From: Streptomyces thermodiastaticus
Lineage (GTDB): Bacteria; Actinomycetota; Actinomycetes; Streptomycetales; Streptomycetaceae
Reading direction: 5' to 3'
Assembly (NCBI RefSeq): GCF_014656135.1
Contig: NZ_BNBV01000013.1
Location: 62,001 to 126,000, forward strand
DNA: 64,000 bases
Shown here: positions 8,227-16,314 of the stretch, one piece after another
Numbering within the stretch: position 1 is the first letter of the stretch
Layout: each line of letters starts with the position of its first letter
Program-made: the position numbers and the translations under genes
The notes under the pieces: generated by a model
Seen by the model: the letters and a program-made list of their open reading frames with translations, nothing else
Told to the model about the DNA's origin: nothing
Databases searched by the model: none

Positions 8227-10005
8227 TCAGGCGGCCGGCCTGCCCGCCCCGCGCCGGGTGCGGCCCTTGCGCAGGAAGCGGCGCAGTCGCGCCTCGGGCC
8301 AGGTGTTGATCACGTCGTCCCCGGTCAGCCAGCCGCGCTGCGCCGTGCCCACGCCGTAGCGCATCGCGGCCAGGTGGATCACCGCGTGGGCGTCGCTGTC
8401 GACGGCGAACTTCACACCGTGCCGCCGGGCCCGCAGGATGTCCTCGTCGCGCAGGTCCAGCCGGTCCGGGCGGGCGTTGATCTCCAGGGCGGTGCCGGTG
8501 CGCGCACACGCGGCGAACACCTCGTCCCAGTCCGCGTCCAGCGCCGGCCGCCGGCCGATGATCCGCGTGGTGGGATGTCCGATGATGTTCACGTACGGGT
8601 TCTCGCAGGCCCGCACCAGCCGCCGGGTCTGCTCCCGGTGCGACTGGTTGAAGTGCGAGTGCACCGAGGCCACGCACAGGTCGAAGCCGGCCAGGAAGTC
8701 CTCCGGCCAGTCCACCGAACCGTCCGGGCCGATGTTCAGCTCCACGCCGTGCAGCAGCCGCATCCCGCCGCCGGAGCGGCGCCGGCCGCGCCGGCCGTAG
8801 ACGCCGTCGAGGGCGCGCACCTGCGCGCGCTGGGCCAGCATCCGCTCGTCGGTCATGCGCTGCATGGCCAGGGCGGGACCGTGGTCGGTGACCGCGTAGT
8901 AGGCGTAGCCGCGCCGGGCGGCCGCGGCGACCATCTCCTCCAGCGGTGCGAGACCGTCCGTGAGGTCGGTGTGGGTGTGCAGGTCGCCGCGGATGCGGGA
9001 CTCCTCGACCAGGTCGGGCAGTTCCCCGCGCAGCCCCGCCTCGATCTCCCCGCGGTCCTCGCGCAGCGTCGGCGGGATCCAGGGCAGCCCGAGCCGGGCG
9101 TAGACCTCCTCCTCCGTCTTGGAGACGATCTTCTCGCCGGTCTCGGCGTCGAACAGCCCGTACTCGGACAGTCTGAGTTTCTGGTGCACCGCGATCTCGC
9201 GGGTGCGGATGTTGTGCGCCTTGGCGCCGGTGAAGTACTGCAGGGCCGCACCCCAGGCGTCCGGCGGCACCACCCGCAGATCGACGGACAGGCCCTTGGT
9301 GGTGCGGACCGTGCTCTTCTTCCGGCCGTGCGCCACGACCTCCGTCACGTCGGGCAGCTCGGTGAACGCGGCCATCAGCGGCTCCGGATCCACCGCCGCC
9401 GTCAGCACGTCGATGTCCCCGACGGTCTCCCGCATACGGCGCAGCGAACCGGCGTACGCGCTCCGGAGGCAGCCGGGCACCTGGGACAGCGCGGCGAGGA
9501 CGTCCTCGGCGAGGCCGGCGGCCACGTCCAGCAGGACCCGGTCGGAGGAGGACCGCAGCAGTTCGATGCCGTGCAGGATGTTCTCCTCGGTCCGCGGACC
9601 GAAACCCTTCAGGTCGCGCAGCCGCTGGTCGCGGATGGCCTCGGCCAGTTCCTCGACCGAGGAGATGCCGAGCTCCTCGTAGAGCACCCAGGCCTTCTTC
9701 GGGCCGAGCGTCGGGATCCGTGTCAGCCGCCGCACCCCGGCGGGGATCTTCGCCCGCAGCTCCTCCACCGCGGACACCCTGCCGGTGCGGACGTATTCCA
9801 GGATCTTCTCCGCGATCGACGCGCCCACGTTGGGGATCTCCCGCAGACCCTTGGCGTCGAGAGCGGACACGTCGGCCGGGTGGCCGCCCACCGACCGGGC
9901 GGCCTTCTCGTAGACACGTGCCTTGAACGCGTCCCCTCCGGTGATCGAGATCAGGTCCGCGTACTCGGCGAGGAGCGCGGCGACCTCGTCGTTGGAACGA
10001 GCCAC
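8227..10005 (-). CDS. polX: DNA polymerase X family protein with PHP domain
   Basis: 592 aa from the GTG at 10005 (VARSNDEVAALLAEYADL), the conserved family start; earlier in-frame starts add only low-complexity residues. In order it has helix-hairpin-helix repeats (about 30-150), a nucleotidyltransferase/thumb region with GSLRRMRETVGDIDVL (catalytic Asp pair) at about 190-215, and a C-terminal PHP domain with the metal residues DLHTHTDLTDG, AVTDHG, HGVELN, HSHF, GHPTTR and DSDAH. It should act in gap-filling base-excision repair, with a 3'-5' exonuclease in the PHP domain. A TATCCT six bases before the GTG suggests a leaderless transcript. It is convergent with the Rv2629-like gene. Confidence 0.88.
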   Translation of the reverse strand: MARSNDEVAALLAEYADLISITGGDAFKARVYEKAARSVGGHPADVSALDAKGLREIPNVGASIAEKILEYVRTGRVSAVEELRAKIPAGVRRLTRIPTLGPKKAWVLYEELGISSVEELAEAIRDQRLRDLKGFGPRTEENILHGIELLRSSSDRVLLDVAAGLAEDVLAALSQVPGCLRSAYAGSLRRMRETVGDIDVLTAAVDPEPLMAAFTELPDVTEVVAHGRKKSTVRTTKGLSVDLRVVPPDAWGAALQYFTGAKAHNIRTREIAVHQKLRLSEYGLFDAETGEKIVSKTEEEVYARLGLPWIPPTLREDRGEIEAGLRGELPDLVEESRIRGDLHTHTDLTDGLAPLEEMVAAAARRGYAYYAVTDHGPALAMQRMTDERMLAQRAQVRALDGVYGRRGRRRSGGGMRLLHGVELNIGPDGSVDWPEDFLAGFDLCVASVHSHFNQSHREQTRRLVRACENPYVNIIGHPTTRIIGRRPALDADWDEVFAACARTGTALEINARPDRLDLRDEDILRARRHGVKFAVDSDAHAVIHLAAMRYGVGTAQRGWLTGDDVINTWPEARLRRFLRKGRTRRGAGRPAA

Positions 10006-10056
10006 ACTTCGAGGATAGGAGGACACACCCGCCCGGGCGATCCGGTGCGTCGCCGG

Positions 10057-10072
10057 GCCGTCCCGGGACGGC
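10057..10072. terminator. Short palindromic hairpin between sigma gene and polX
   Basis: GCCGTCCCGGGACGGC is a perfect 16-bp palindrome in the 97-bp gap after the sigma gene and before polX, both on the minus strand. It could be a weak terminator. Next to it CCCAGCCGGTCAGC occurs twice (10076-10106 region). Confidence 0.35.
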
Positions 10073-10101
10073 ACACCCAGCCGGTCAGCCCGCCCAGCCG
10101 G

Positions 10102-11118
10102 TCAGCTCGCCCAGTCCAGCAGGCGTTCGCCGCGTTCCGGCGCCCGCAGATGGGCCAGCGACTGCTTCTCCAGCTGGCGGACGCGTTCGCGGGTCAGGCC
10201 GACCTGGTCCGCCACTTGCTGCAGGGTGCGGGGCTGTCCGTCGTGCAGCCCGTAGCGCAGGCTGAGGATCATGGCCTCGCGGGGGCCGAGCGTGCCCAGG
10301 GCGTCGCGCAGCTCCTCGGCGAGCGCCCGGTACTCGGCGATCTCGGGTGCCTGCAGCACGTCGGTGGCCGGGATGAGATCCCCGACCACGGTCTCGCCGG
10401 TGTCGTCGACGGGTGTGTCGAGGCTGACCGCGTGCCGGCCCACCCGGCGCAGCCAGGCGACCCGCTCGGGTTTCAGCCCGCTCTCCCGGGCGACCTCCTC
10501 GTCGCTGGGCTCGTGGTCGAGGCGCAGCCGCAGCCGGCGTTCCACCTTCGCGAGTTTCTGCAGCTGCTCCACGACATGACTGGGCAGCCGCACCGTGCGG
10601 GCGTGCTGGGCCAGGCCCCGTTCGATGGCCTGGCGGATCCACCAGGTCGCATACGTGGAGAGCTTGAACCCCTTGGTGTGGTCGAACTTCTCGATGGCCC
10701 GGATCAGCCCGCAGTTGCCCTCCTGGATCACATCGAGCAGGGGCAGGCCCCGGTGGGCGTGGCGTTTGGCGATCGACACCACGAGCCGCAGGTTGGCCCG
10801 GATCATGTGGTCCTTGGCGCGCTCCCCGTCGTGCACGGCGGCCTCCAGGTCCCGGTGGCGCCGCTCGTCGAGCTCGCGGCCCTCGGCCCTGGCCCGCTCC
10901 AGCTCCTCGGCGGCGCGCACCCCTGCCTCGATGCGCTGGGCCAGCCGCACCTCGTCCTCGGCGTCGAGCAGCGGCGTCGCGGAGATCTGCCGCAGATACT
11001 GGCCGAGCAGATCAGGTTCGTCGCCGGGCTCCGGGACGCGGCTGCGGGGGCGTGCGGAGCGTTCGGCGGCACGACGGGTCTCCCGCACATCCGTCGCGTT
11101 GCGTGCGCGTGCGCACAT
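10102..11118 (-). CDS. Group 2 RNA polymerase sigma factor (HrdD/HrdA-like)
   Basis: 338 aa. The ATG at 11118 has GGAGG seven bases upstream, making it better than a GTG 24 bp earlier. Regions are in order: 1.2 (DLLGQYLRQISATPLLDAEDE), 2 (ANLRLVVSIAKRH, LDVIQEGN and STYATWWIRQAIERG for the -10 element), 3, and 4 (GLTRERVRQLEKQSLAHLR for the -35 element). The N-terminus is short, so it is a non-essential group 2 factor of the Hrd type, not HrdB. In Streptomyces coelicolor, hrdD is transcribed by stress sigma factors; here a sigmaB-like promoter and a 9-bp inverted repeat lie upstream. I cannot separate HrdA from HrdD by eye. Confidence 0.88.
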   Translation of the reverse strand: MCARARNATDVRETRRAAERSARPRSRVPEPGDEPDLLGQYLRQISATPLLDAEDEVRLAQRIEAGVRAAEELERARAEGRELDERRHRDLEAAVHDGERAKDHMIRANLRLVVSIAKRHAHRGLPLLDVIQEGNCGLIRAIEKFDHTKGFKLSTYATWWIRQAIERGLAQHARTVRLPSHVVEQLQKLAKVERRLRLRLDHEPSDEEVARESGLKPERVAWLRRVGRHAVSLDTPVDDTGETVVGDLIPATDVLQAPEIAEYRALAEELRDALGTLGPREAMILSLRYGLHDGQPRTLQQVADQVGLTRERVRQLEKQSLAHLRAPERGERLLDWAS

Positions 11119-11132
11119 CGGCCGTCCTCCGT

Positions 11133-11172
11133 CCCGTTGCACAGGTCCGCTGTCCTTGCGAGCTGCAACGGG
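11133..11172. repeat. Perfect 9-bp inverted repeat before the sigma gene
   Basis: CCCGTTGCA (11133-11141) and TGCAACGGG (11164-11172) are exact inverted copies with 22 bp between them, so their centres are 31 bp (about three helical turns) apart. They straddle the likely transcription start of the sigma gene. Candidate operator or leader hairpin. Confidence 0.45.
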
Positions 11173-11196
11173 TACCCGGGCGCCTCGCCGTCATGC
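11172..11196 (-). promoter_or_regulatory. Candidate sigmaB-type promoter
   Basis: On the minus strand GCATG, 14 bp, then GGGTAC fits the Streptomyces sigmaB-type consensus (GnnTn-N14-16-GGGTAy) and lies about 55 bp upstream of the sigma-factor ATG. The consensus is short, so a chance match is possible. Confidence 0.3.
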
Positions 11197-11251
11197 CAGG
11201 ACCGCCGCCCACGCCCCGGCGCGGCGGCGGTCCCGGACGACGGCGGCACGG

Positions 11252-12502
11252 TCACCCGCGGGCGTCGGTCGCGGCCGGGGTGCCGGCATCCGCGGGCGCC
11301 GGAGCGGACTCGGGCTCAAGGGTGCCCGCCTCGGCACGGGCGAGCAGCCGGTGCCCGCTGGCGAGCACGGGAATCGCGAGGAAGAAGGTGGCGGCACCCA
11401 GGTAGAACGGCACGCTCAGGTCGGTGGCGTCGGCCAGCTTGCCCGCCACGTACGGGGCGAGGCCGCCGCCGATGAAGCGCAGGAAGCCGTAGGCGGAGGA
11501 GGCCACCGGGCGCTCGACCGGGGAGACGAGCATGACGGCCTGGGTGGTGAGGGTGTTGTTGATGCCGATGAAGGCGCCGCTGACGATGACCGCCACGATG
11601 ACCACGGTGGGCGTGGTGACCCCGGCGGCGATGATCGCCATGACGATGCTCAGGCCCAGCAGGTTGGCGTAGAGGACCTTCGCCGTGCCGAATCGGGCCT
11701 GCAGCCGCGGGGCGAACAGGACGCTGAAGGCGGCCACCAGCAGACCCCAGCCGGTGAAGACCAGGCCGAGCTGGTGCGCGCCCAGCTCCATGGGGTAGGG
11801 GGCGTAGCCGAGCATCGTGAAGAAGCCCCAGTTGTACAGCAGGGCCATGATGCCCATGGTCAGCAGGCCGCGGTGGCGCAGTGCACGCAGCGGCGCCACC
11901 GGCGAGGTGCGGCGCTCCGGTTTGGGCAGCGGCGGCACGAAGGCGAGCGTGGCGACCAGCGCGATGGCCATGAGCACGGCGACACCGAAGAACGGGCCGC
12001 GCCAGCTGATGGCGCCCAGCTCACCGCCCAGCAGGGGACCGACGGCGATGCCCAGGCCGAGGGCCGTCTCGTAGAGGATGATCGCGCCGCCGAAACCGCC
12101 GCTGGCGGAGGCGACGATCACCGCCAGGGAGGTGGCGATGAACAGGGCGTTGCCCAGACCCCAGCCGGCGCGGAAGCCGACGATGCCGTTGATGGAGCCG
12201 GTGGATCCCGCCAGCGCGGAGAACACGACGATGACGGTCAGGCCGATGACCAGGGTGCGTTTGGCCCCGAACCGGCTGGAGAACCAGCCGACGATCAGCA
12301 TCGCGACCGCGGTGACTATCAGATAGCTGCTGAACAGCAGGGAGACCTGGCTGGGCGAGGCGTGCAGGTTCTCCGCGAGCGCGGGCAGGATCGGGTCGAC
12401 CAGGCCGATGCCCATGAACGAGATCACGCAGGCGAAGGCCACGGCCCACACGGCCTTCGGCTGCCGGAACGGACTGGAACTCTTACTGTGCGGTGTGCTC
12501 AT
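11252..12502 (-). CDS. MFS drug-type exporter (DHA1-like)
   Basis: 416 aa, starting at MSTPHSK (ATG 12502, behind GGAGAAGAG). About 12 membrane segments; the first contains FMGIGLVDPILPALAENL, loop 2-3 is GWFSSRFGAKR, and TM5 has the antiporter-like GLGIAVGPLLGG motif C, which indicates an exporter. The C-terminal tail is Ala/Pro-rich and soluble. It lies 129 bp downstream of the MarR regulator on the same strand, the classic arrangement for a MarR-controlled efflux pump. The substrate is unknown; given the biosynthetic genes beginning at 13251, export of that product is one possibility. Confidence 0.85.
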   Translation of the reverse strand: MSTPHSKSSSPFRQPKAVWAVAFACVISFMGIGLVDPILPALAENLHASPSQVSLLFSSYLIVTAVAMLIVGWFSSRFGAKRTLVIGLTVIVVFSALAGSTGSINGIVGFRAGWGLGNALFIATSLAVIVASASGGFGGAIILYETALGLGIAVGPLLGGELGAISWRGPFFGVAVLMAIALVATLAFVPPLPKPERRTSPVAPLRALRHRGLLTMGIMALLYNWGFFTMLGYAPYPMELGAHQLGLVFTGWGLLVAAFSVLFAPRLQARFGTAKVLYANLLGLSIVMAIIAAGVTTPTVVIVAVIVSGAFIGINNTLTTQAVMLVSPVERPVASSAYGFLRFIGGGLAPYVAGKLADATDLSVPFYLGAATFFLAIPVLASGHRLLARAEAGTLEPESAPAPADAGTPAATDARG

Positions 12503-12631
12503 GACCGCTCTTCTCCACTCGGGTAGCGGCACACGTGCGGCGACTCACGCCCGGCACGTGTGCGGCGACGGGGACGGCGAGGGTGTGTCGTGCGGGTTCA
12601 GGGACGCTCCCGGCGACGTGTGTCCGCGGGC

Positions 12632-13075
12632 TCAGGGACGCTCCCGGTGCTTCCGGATCACGCGGGCCAGTGCCGGCAGGGCGGTGCGCACCGCGCGCTG
12701 TTCCGGCTCGGGCAGCTGGGCGATGAGGCGTTCCAGCGCCTCGGCGCGCTCGGCCCGCCGCTGCCGGAACACCTCAAGACCGGTCTCGGTGGCCTCCACC
12801 AGCACTCCGCGGCCGTCGGTGCGGTCGGCGACCCGACGGACCAGACCGGCCCGCTCCATCCGCGTGACCAGCTGCGTCATGTTGGGCTGTGAGACGTTCT
12901 CCGCCCGGGCCAGCTCGGTCAGCCGCTGCGGGCCCTCCCGGCTCAGCCGCCCGAGGGCCGAGCTGGCCGCGGTGCTCAGCCCGCCGGTCGTCGCGCTCTG
13001 CCGGACGTACCGGACCATCTGCTCCACGGCGATGATCAGGTCCTCGCCGGAGGTCTCCGGGGAGCCGGTGTCCAT
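12632..13075 (-). CDS. MarR-family transcriptional regulator
   Basis: 147 aa from the ATG at 13075 (MDTGSPETSGEDL); an ATG at 13090 is the alternative and neither has a strong ribosome site. The winged helix is clear: LTELARAENVSQPNMTQLVTRMERAGLVRR, then the DRTDGRGVLVEAT wing. MarR proteins are dimers released from DNA by phenolic ligands. Its promoter region contains a palindromic site at 13083-13104, so autoregulation is likely. It probably also controls the downstream MFS gene, and it is divergent from the flavoprotein at 13251. A 16-bp direct repeat (TCAGGGACGCTCCCGG) at the 3' end recurs just downstream. Confidence 0.88.
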   Translation of the reverse strand: MDTGSPETSGEDLIIAVEQMVRYVRQSATTGGLSTAASSALGRLSREGPQRLTELARAENVSQPNMTQLVTRMERAGLVRRVADRTDGRGVLVEATETGLEVFRQRRAERAEALERLIAQLPEPEQRAVRTALPALARVIRKHRERP

Positions 13076-13082
13076 AACCCGC

Positions 13083-13104
13083 TTATGCATAAGTGTATTA
13101 TGCA
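13083..13104. promoter_or_regulatory. Probable MarR operator
   Basis: TTATGCATAA (13083-13092) is a perfect palindrome. The overlapping TGCATAA-gtgta-TTATGCA (13086-13104) is a perfect 7-bp inverted repeat. The AT-rich block stands out in GC-rich sequence and sits 8-30 bp upstream of the MarR start, over a possible minus-strand -10 (TACACT) with TTCACC 17 bp further upstream. Confidence 0.65.
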
Positions 13105-13209
13105 CCCGGTGTAGGGTGAAGCCAAGACCCGGCCGGTCACAAAACGAGCACACCCGCACCGCACCCCGCAGCATGAGGCCGATGCCGCGGCCGGCGAGCG
13201 CGGGCCGCA

Positions 13210-13250
13210 ATCTCAAAGACCTCTGATCCGCGGCCGTTAGCGTCCGCCCC
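13210..13250 (+). promoter_or_regulatory. Shared-box leaderless promoter of flavoprotein 1
   Basis: ATCTCAAA (13210-13217), then CTCTGA (13221-13226), then TTAGCGT (13237-13243; -10 TAGCGT) followed by seven bases and the ATG. The box start and the -10 block are 27 bp apart, exactly as at both promoters of 21593-21647. No -35 hexamer is visible, so activation by a box-binding factor is likely. Confidence 0.6.
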
Positions 13251-14792
13251 ATGGTGCGCGACTACCTCATCATCGGAGCCGGACCGGCCGGACTGCAGCT
13301 CGCCGCTCTCCTGGAGCGCGACGGACGCGACTACCTCGTCCTGGAGCAGGGGAGCGGACCGGGAACGTTCTTCACCCGCTTCCCCCGGCACCGGCGGCTC
13401 ATATCGATCAACAAGGTCAACACCGGGTACAAAGACCCGGAGCTCGCCCTCCGCATGGACTGGAACTCCCTGCTCACCGACGACCCCGAACTCCTCTTCA
13501 CCCGCTACAGCGAGCGGTACTTCCCGCACGCCGACGACCTGGTGCGCTACTTCGGCGACTTCGCCCGGCGCAGCGGCGTGCGCGCCGAGTACGGCGTCCG
13601 GGTCACCCGCGTCCTGCGCGACGGCGACGGCTTCCTGGTGCGCGACGACACGGACCGGACCTGGCGCGCCCGGCGTCTCGTCGTCGCCACCGGCGTCGGC
13701 CTCCCGCACATCCCCGACATCCCCGGCATCGAACACACCGAGCAGTACGCCGACTTCGACACCGACCCCGCCTCCTTCACCAACCAGCGGGTGCTCGTCC
13801 TCGGCAAGGGCAACTCCGCGTTCGAGACCGCGGACGCCCTCATGGAGAAGGCCGCCGTCATCCATGTCGCCGGACCGCACTCGGTGAAGATGGCCTGGAC
13901 GACCCACTTCGTGGGCCATCTGCGCGCGGTCAACAACAACTTCCTCGACAGCTACCAGCTCAAATCCCAGAACGCCGTCCTGGACGGCACCGTCGAGCGC
14001 ATCGAACGGCGGGCCGGCGGCTACCGGGTGCTGTTCCGCTACGCCCGCACCACCGAACGACTGCGGGAACTGCACTACGACCGGATCGTGGTGTGCACCG
14101 GATTCCGCTTCGACGCCTCGCTGTTCGACGCCGGCTGCCGGCCCGACCTCGTCATCGACGGCCGGTTCCCCGCCCAGACCTCCGCCTACGAGTCGGTGAA
14201 CGTCCCCGGCCTGTACTTCGCCGGCACCCTCACCCAGCAGCGCGACTTCAAGCGCTCCACCAACGGCTTCATCCACGGCTTCCGCTACGGCGCACGCGCC
14301 CTGCACCGCATCCTGGGCGCCCGCTACCACGCCACGCCCTGGCCGTCCCGCACCCTGCCCGCCGCGCCCGAGGCCGTCGCCGACGCCCTCGTCGAGCGCG
14401 TCAACCGCTCCTCCGGCCTGTGGCAGCAGTTCGGCTACCTCGGCGACGTCGTCACCGTCCACGACGACCACGCCCTGTACCAGGAGGAGGTCCCCCTGGA
14501 CTACGTCACCGACGGCCACCTCGGCCCCGCGGCCCACCGGTTCGTCATCGACCTGGAGTACGGACCCGGCCACGACCACGCCGACCCGTTCGACGTCACC
14601 GTGCCCCGCGTCCGCGAGAACGACCCCGAGCACGCCATGGACTCCACCTACCTCCATCCCGTGGTGCGCCACTACCGCGACGGCACCCTCGCCGGCACCC
14701 ACCATCTGGCGGAGAACCTGGACAACGACTGGGACATCCCGTCCGTCCACCGCCGGCCGCTCGCCGCGTTCGTGAAGGCCTGCCTTGACTGA
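13251..14792 (+). CDS. FAD-dependent oxidoreductase/monooxygenase (paralogue 1)
   Basis: 513 aa. The N-terminal FAD-binding fold is DYLIIGAGPAGLQLAALLE (GxGxxG); a second Rossmann motif VLVLGKGNSAFETAD (about 184-198) should bind NAD(P)H; ATGxxxP and CTGFRFD segments are also present. It resembles group B flavin monooxygenases and FOXRED2-like proteins. It is clearly paralogous to the gene at 20011-21585: both have TFFTRFPRHR, LISINKV, a long shared block through MDWNSLL and the AVNNNFLD segment. The ATG is seven bases after a -10-like TAGCGT, so translation is probably leaderless. The next gene overlaps by 8 bp. The product is unknown; hydroxylation of a carbon or nitrogen is plausible. Confidence 0.82.
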   Translation: MVRDYLIIGAGPAGLQLAALLERDGRDYLVLEQGSGPGTFFTRFPRHRRLISINKVNTGYKDPELALRMDWNSLLTDDPELLFTRYSERYFPHADDLVRYFGDFARRSGVRAEYGVRVTRVLRDGDGFLVRDDTDRTWRARRLVVATGVGLPHIPDIPGIEHTEQYADFDTDPASFTNQRVLVLGKGNSAFETADALMEKAAVIHVAGPHSVKMAWTTHFVGHLRAVNNNFLDSYQLKSQNAVLDGTVERIERRAGGYRVLFRYARTTERLRELHYDRIVVCTGFRFDASLFDAGCRPDLVIDGRFPAQTSAYESVNVPGLYFAGTLTQQRDFKRSTNGFIHGFRYGARALHRILGARYHATPWPSRTLPAAPEAVADALVERVNRSSGLWQQFGYLGDVVTVHDDHALYQEEVPLDYVTDGHLGPAAHRFVIDLEYGPGHDHADPFDVTVPRVRENDPEHAMDSTYLHPVVRHYRDGTLAGTHHLAENLDNDWDIPSVHRRPLAAFVKACLD

Positions 14793-16233
14793 GCAGTTCC
14801 CCGGCGCCGTGCTCGACCTGCTCGAGGCGGCGGGCGACCGCCCCGTCTTCGAGCACGGCGACCGGGTCGTCAGCGGATCCCAGCTCCTGGCGCAGGTCCG
14901 GCGGGTGACGGGCGGCCTGCGCGGGCACGGCGTGGGCCCCGGCGACGGGGTCGCGCTGCTGCTCGGCGTCAGCCCCGAGGCGTTCGCCGCATACCTCGCC
15001 GCCCACGTGGTGGGCGCCCGTGTCGTCGGGCTGCGGCCGGGACTCACGGAGGGCCAGCGCCGGCATCTGCTCGCCGGCACCGCCTTCCGCGTCACCGACC
15101 GGCCCGACGGCACGGCCGGCGAACCCGGCGGCACCGTCCTCGCCCTGGACGGCCTGCTCGCCGCCGAGGACGACGGCCGCCGCCCGCGGATCTCGGGCCG
15201 CCCGCAGGATGTCGCCCGGCTCATCCACACCAGCGGCAGCACCGGACTGCCCAAGGCGTGCGCCCAGACCTACGCCGCGATGACCGCGGCCTGGGCGCTC
15301 CACCCCGACCGCTGGCCGCCCGCCGTCCGCGAACTCGCCCCGCGCCTGGAGCGGTTCCTCGTCTTCGGCTCCCTGGCCAGCCAGGTCGTGCTGGAGTACG
15401 GGCTGCTCGCCCTCGCCGCCGGCGGCACCCTCGTCACCGCCGAGGACCCCGCCTTCCCCGACAGCCTGGTGCGCCACCGGGCCACCGGCAGCGTCATCAC
15501 CGTGGCCCGCCTGAACAGGCTTGTCGCGAGCGTGCGGGACCGTCCCGTGGACCTGGGCTCACTGCGCGCCCTGATGGTCTCCGGTTCCCCGATCGGCGCC
15601 GCCCGGCTGCGCGAGGCCGCCGAGGTCCTCGGGCCGGTCGTCTTCCACGGGTACGGCCAGACGGAGACCGGCATGATCTCCATGGCCACCCCGTACGACG
15701 AACCCGGCTCGCTGGGCGTCCCCCCGGTCGACGTCGAGGTGCGGGACGCGGGCGGGCGGCCGGTGCCGCCCGGCACGGACGGCGAGCTCTTCGTCCGCAC
15801 CCCCTCCCAGGGCTGCGGCTACTGGAACGAACCCGCCCTGAGCGCCGAGGTGTTCACCGACGGCTGGGTCCGCACCCGGGACATCGGCCACCTCGACGAG
15901 CAGGGCCGGCTCTGGCTGACCGGGCGGGCCCGCGACGTCGTCATCGTCAACGCCCAGGTGCACTACGCCGGCCCCGTCGAGCGGGTGCTGGCCACCCACC
16001 CCGCGGTGGCGGAGGCGTACGTCGTCGCCGTCCCCGACGACAGCACCGGCGAGGCCGTCCACGCCTATGTGGTGCCCCGGCCGGGCCGCACCCCCCGCCT
16101 CGGGGAACTGCGGGCCCTGGTGGCGGCCGAGCTGGGCGAGGCCACCGCCCCGGCCCGGCTCACGCTGATCGACGAGGTGCCCCTCACCCCCGCCGGGAAA
16201 CCCGACAAACGCGCCCTGGCGGCCAGGGGTTAG
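14785..16233 (+). CDS. Adenylate-forming acid:CoA/carrier ligase
   Basis: 482 aa starting at a TTG that overlaps the flavoprotein stop by 8 bp. ANL-superfamily motifs: HTSGSTGLPKA (A3, about 148-158), GYGQTETG (A5), TRDIGHLDEQGRLWLTGRARD (A7/A8) and a C-terminal catalytic lysine in TPAGKPDKRAL (A10). It should activate a carboxylic acid as acyl-AMP and transfer it to CoA or a carrier thiol. It is shorter than usual 4-coumarate:CoA ligases (about 540 aa). With an aromatic amino acid lyase/aminomutase in the same regulon, a cinnamate-like or beta-amino acid substrate is a reasonable guess, but no carrier protein is seen in the window. Confidence 0.85.
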   Translation: MTEQFPGAVLDLLEAAGDRPVFEHGDRVVSGSQLLAQVRRVTGGLRGHGVGPGDGVALLLGVSPEAFAAYLAAHVVGARVVGLRPGLTEGQRRHLLAGTAFRVTDRPDGTAGEPGGTVLALDGLLAAEDDGRRPRISGRPQDVARLIHTSGSTGLPKACAQTYAAMTAAWALHPDRWPPAVRELAPRLERFLVFGSLASQVVLEYGLLALAAGGTLVTAEDPAFPDSLVRHRATGSVITVARLNRLVASVRDRPVDLGSLRALMVSGSPIGAARLREAAEVLGPVVFHGYGQTETGMISMATPYDEPGSLGVPPVDVEVRDAGGRPVPPGTDGELFVRTPSQGCGYWNEPALSAEVFTDGWVRTRDIGHLDEQGRLWLTGRARDVVIVNAQVHYAGPVERVLATHPAVAEAYVVAVPDDSTGEAVHAYVVPRPGRTPRLGELRALVAAELGEATAPARLTLIDEVPLTPAGKPDKRALAARG

Positions 16234-16253
16234 CCGCTCACCGCACACAGCCA

Positions 16254-16296
16254 CCGGGCTCCGCCGGCGCATACCTGGTGCGCCGGCGGAGCCCGG
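16254..16296. terminator. Bidirectional terminator between convergent genes
   Basis: A perfect 18-bp stem (16254-16271 with 16279-16296) and a 7-nt loop fill the 81-bp gap between the ligase (+) and antiporter (-) stops. It should stop transcription from both sides. Confidence 0.8.
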
Positions 16297-16314
16297 AGGT
16301 GTTCCGGCGGCTGC

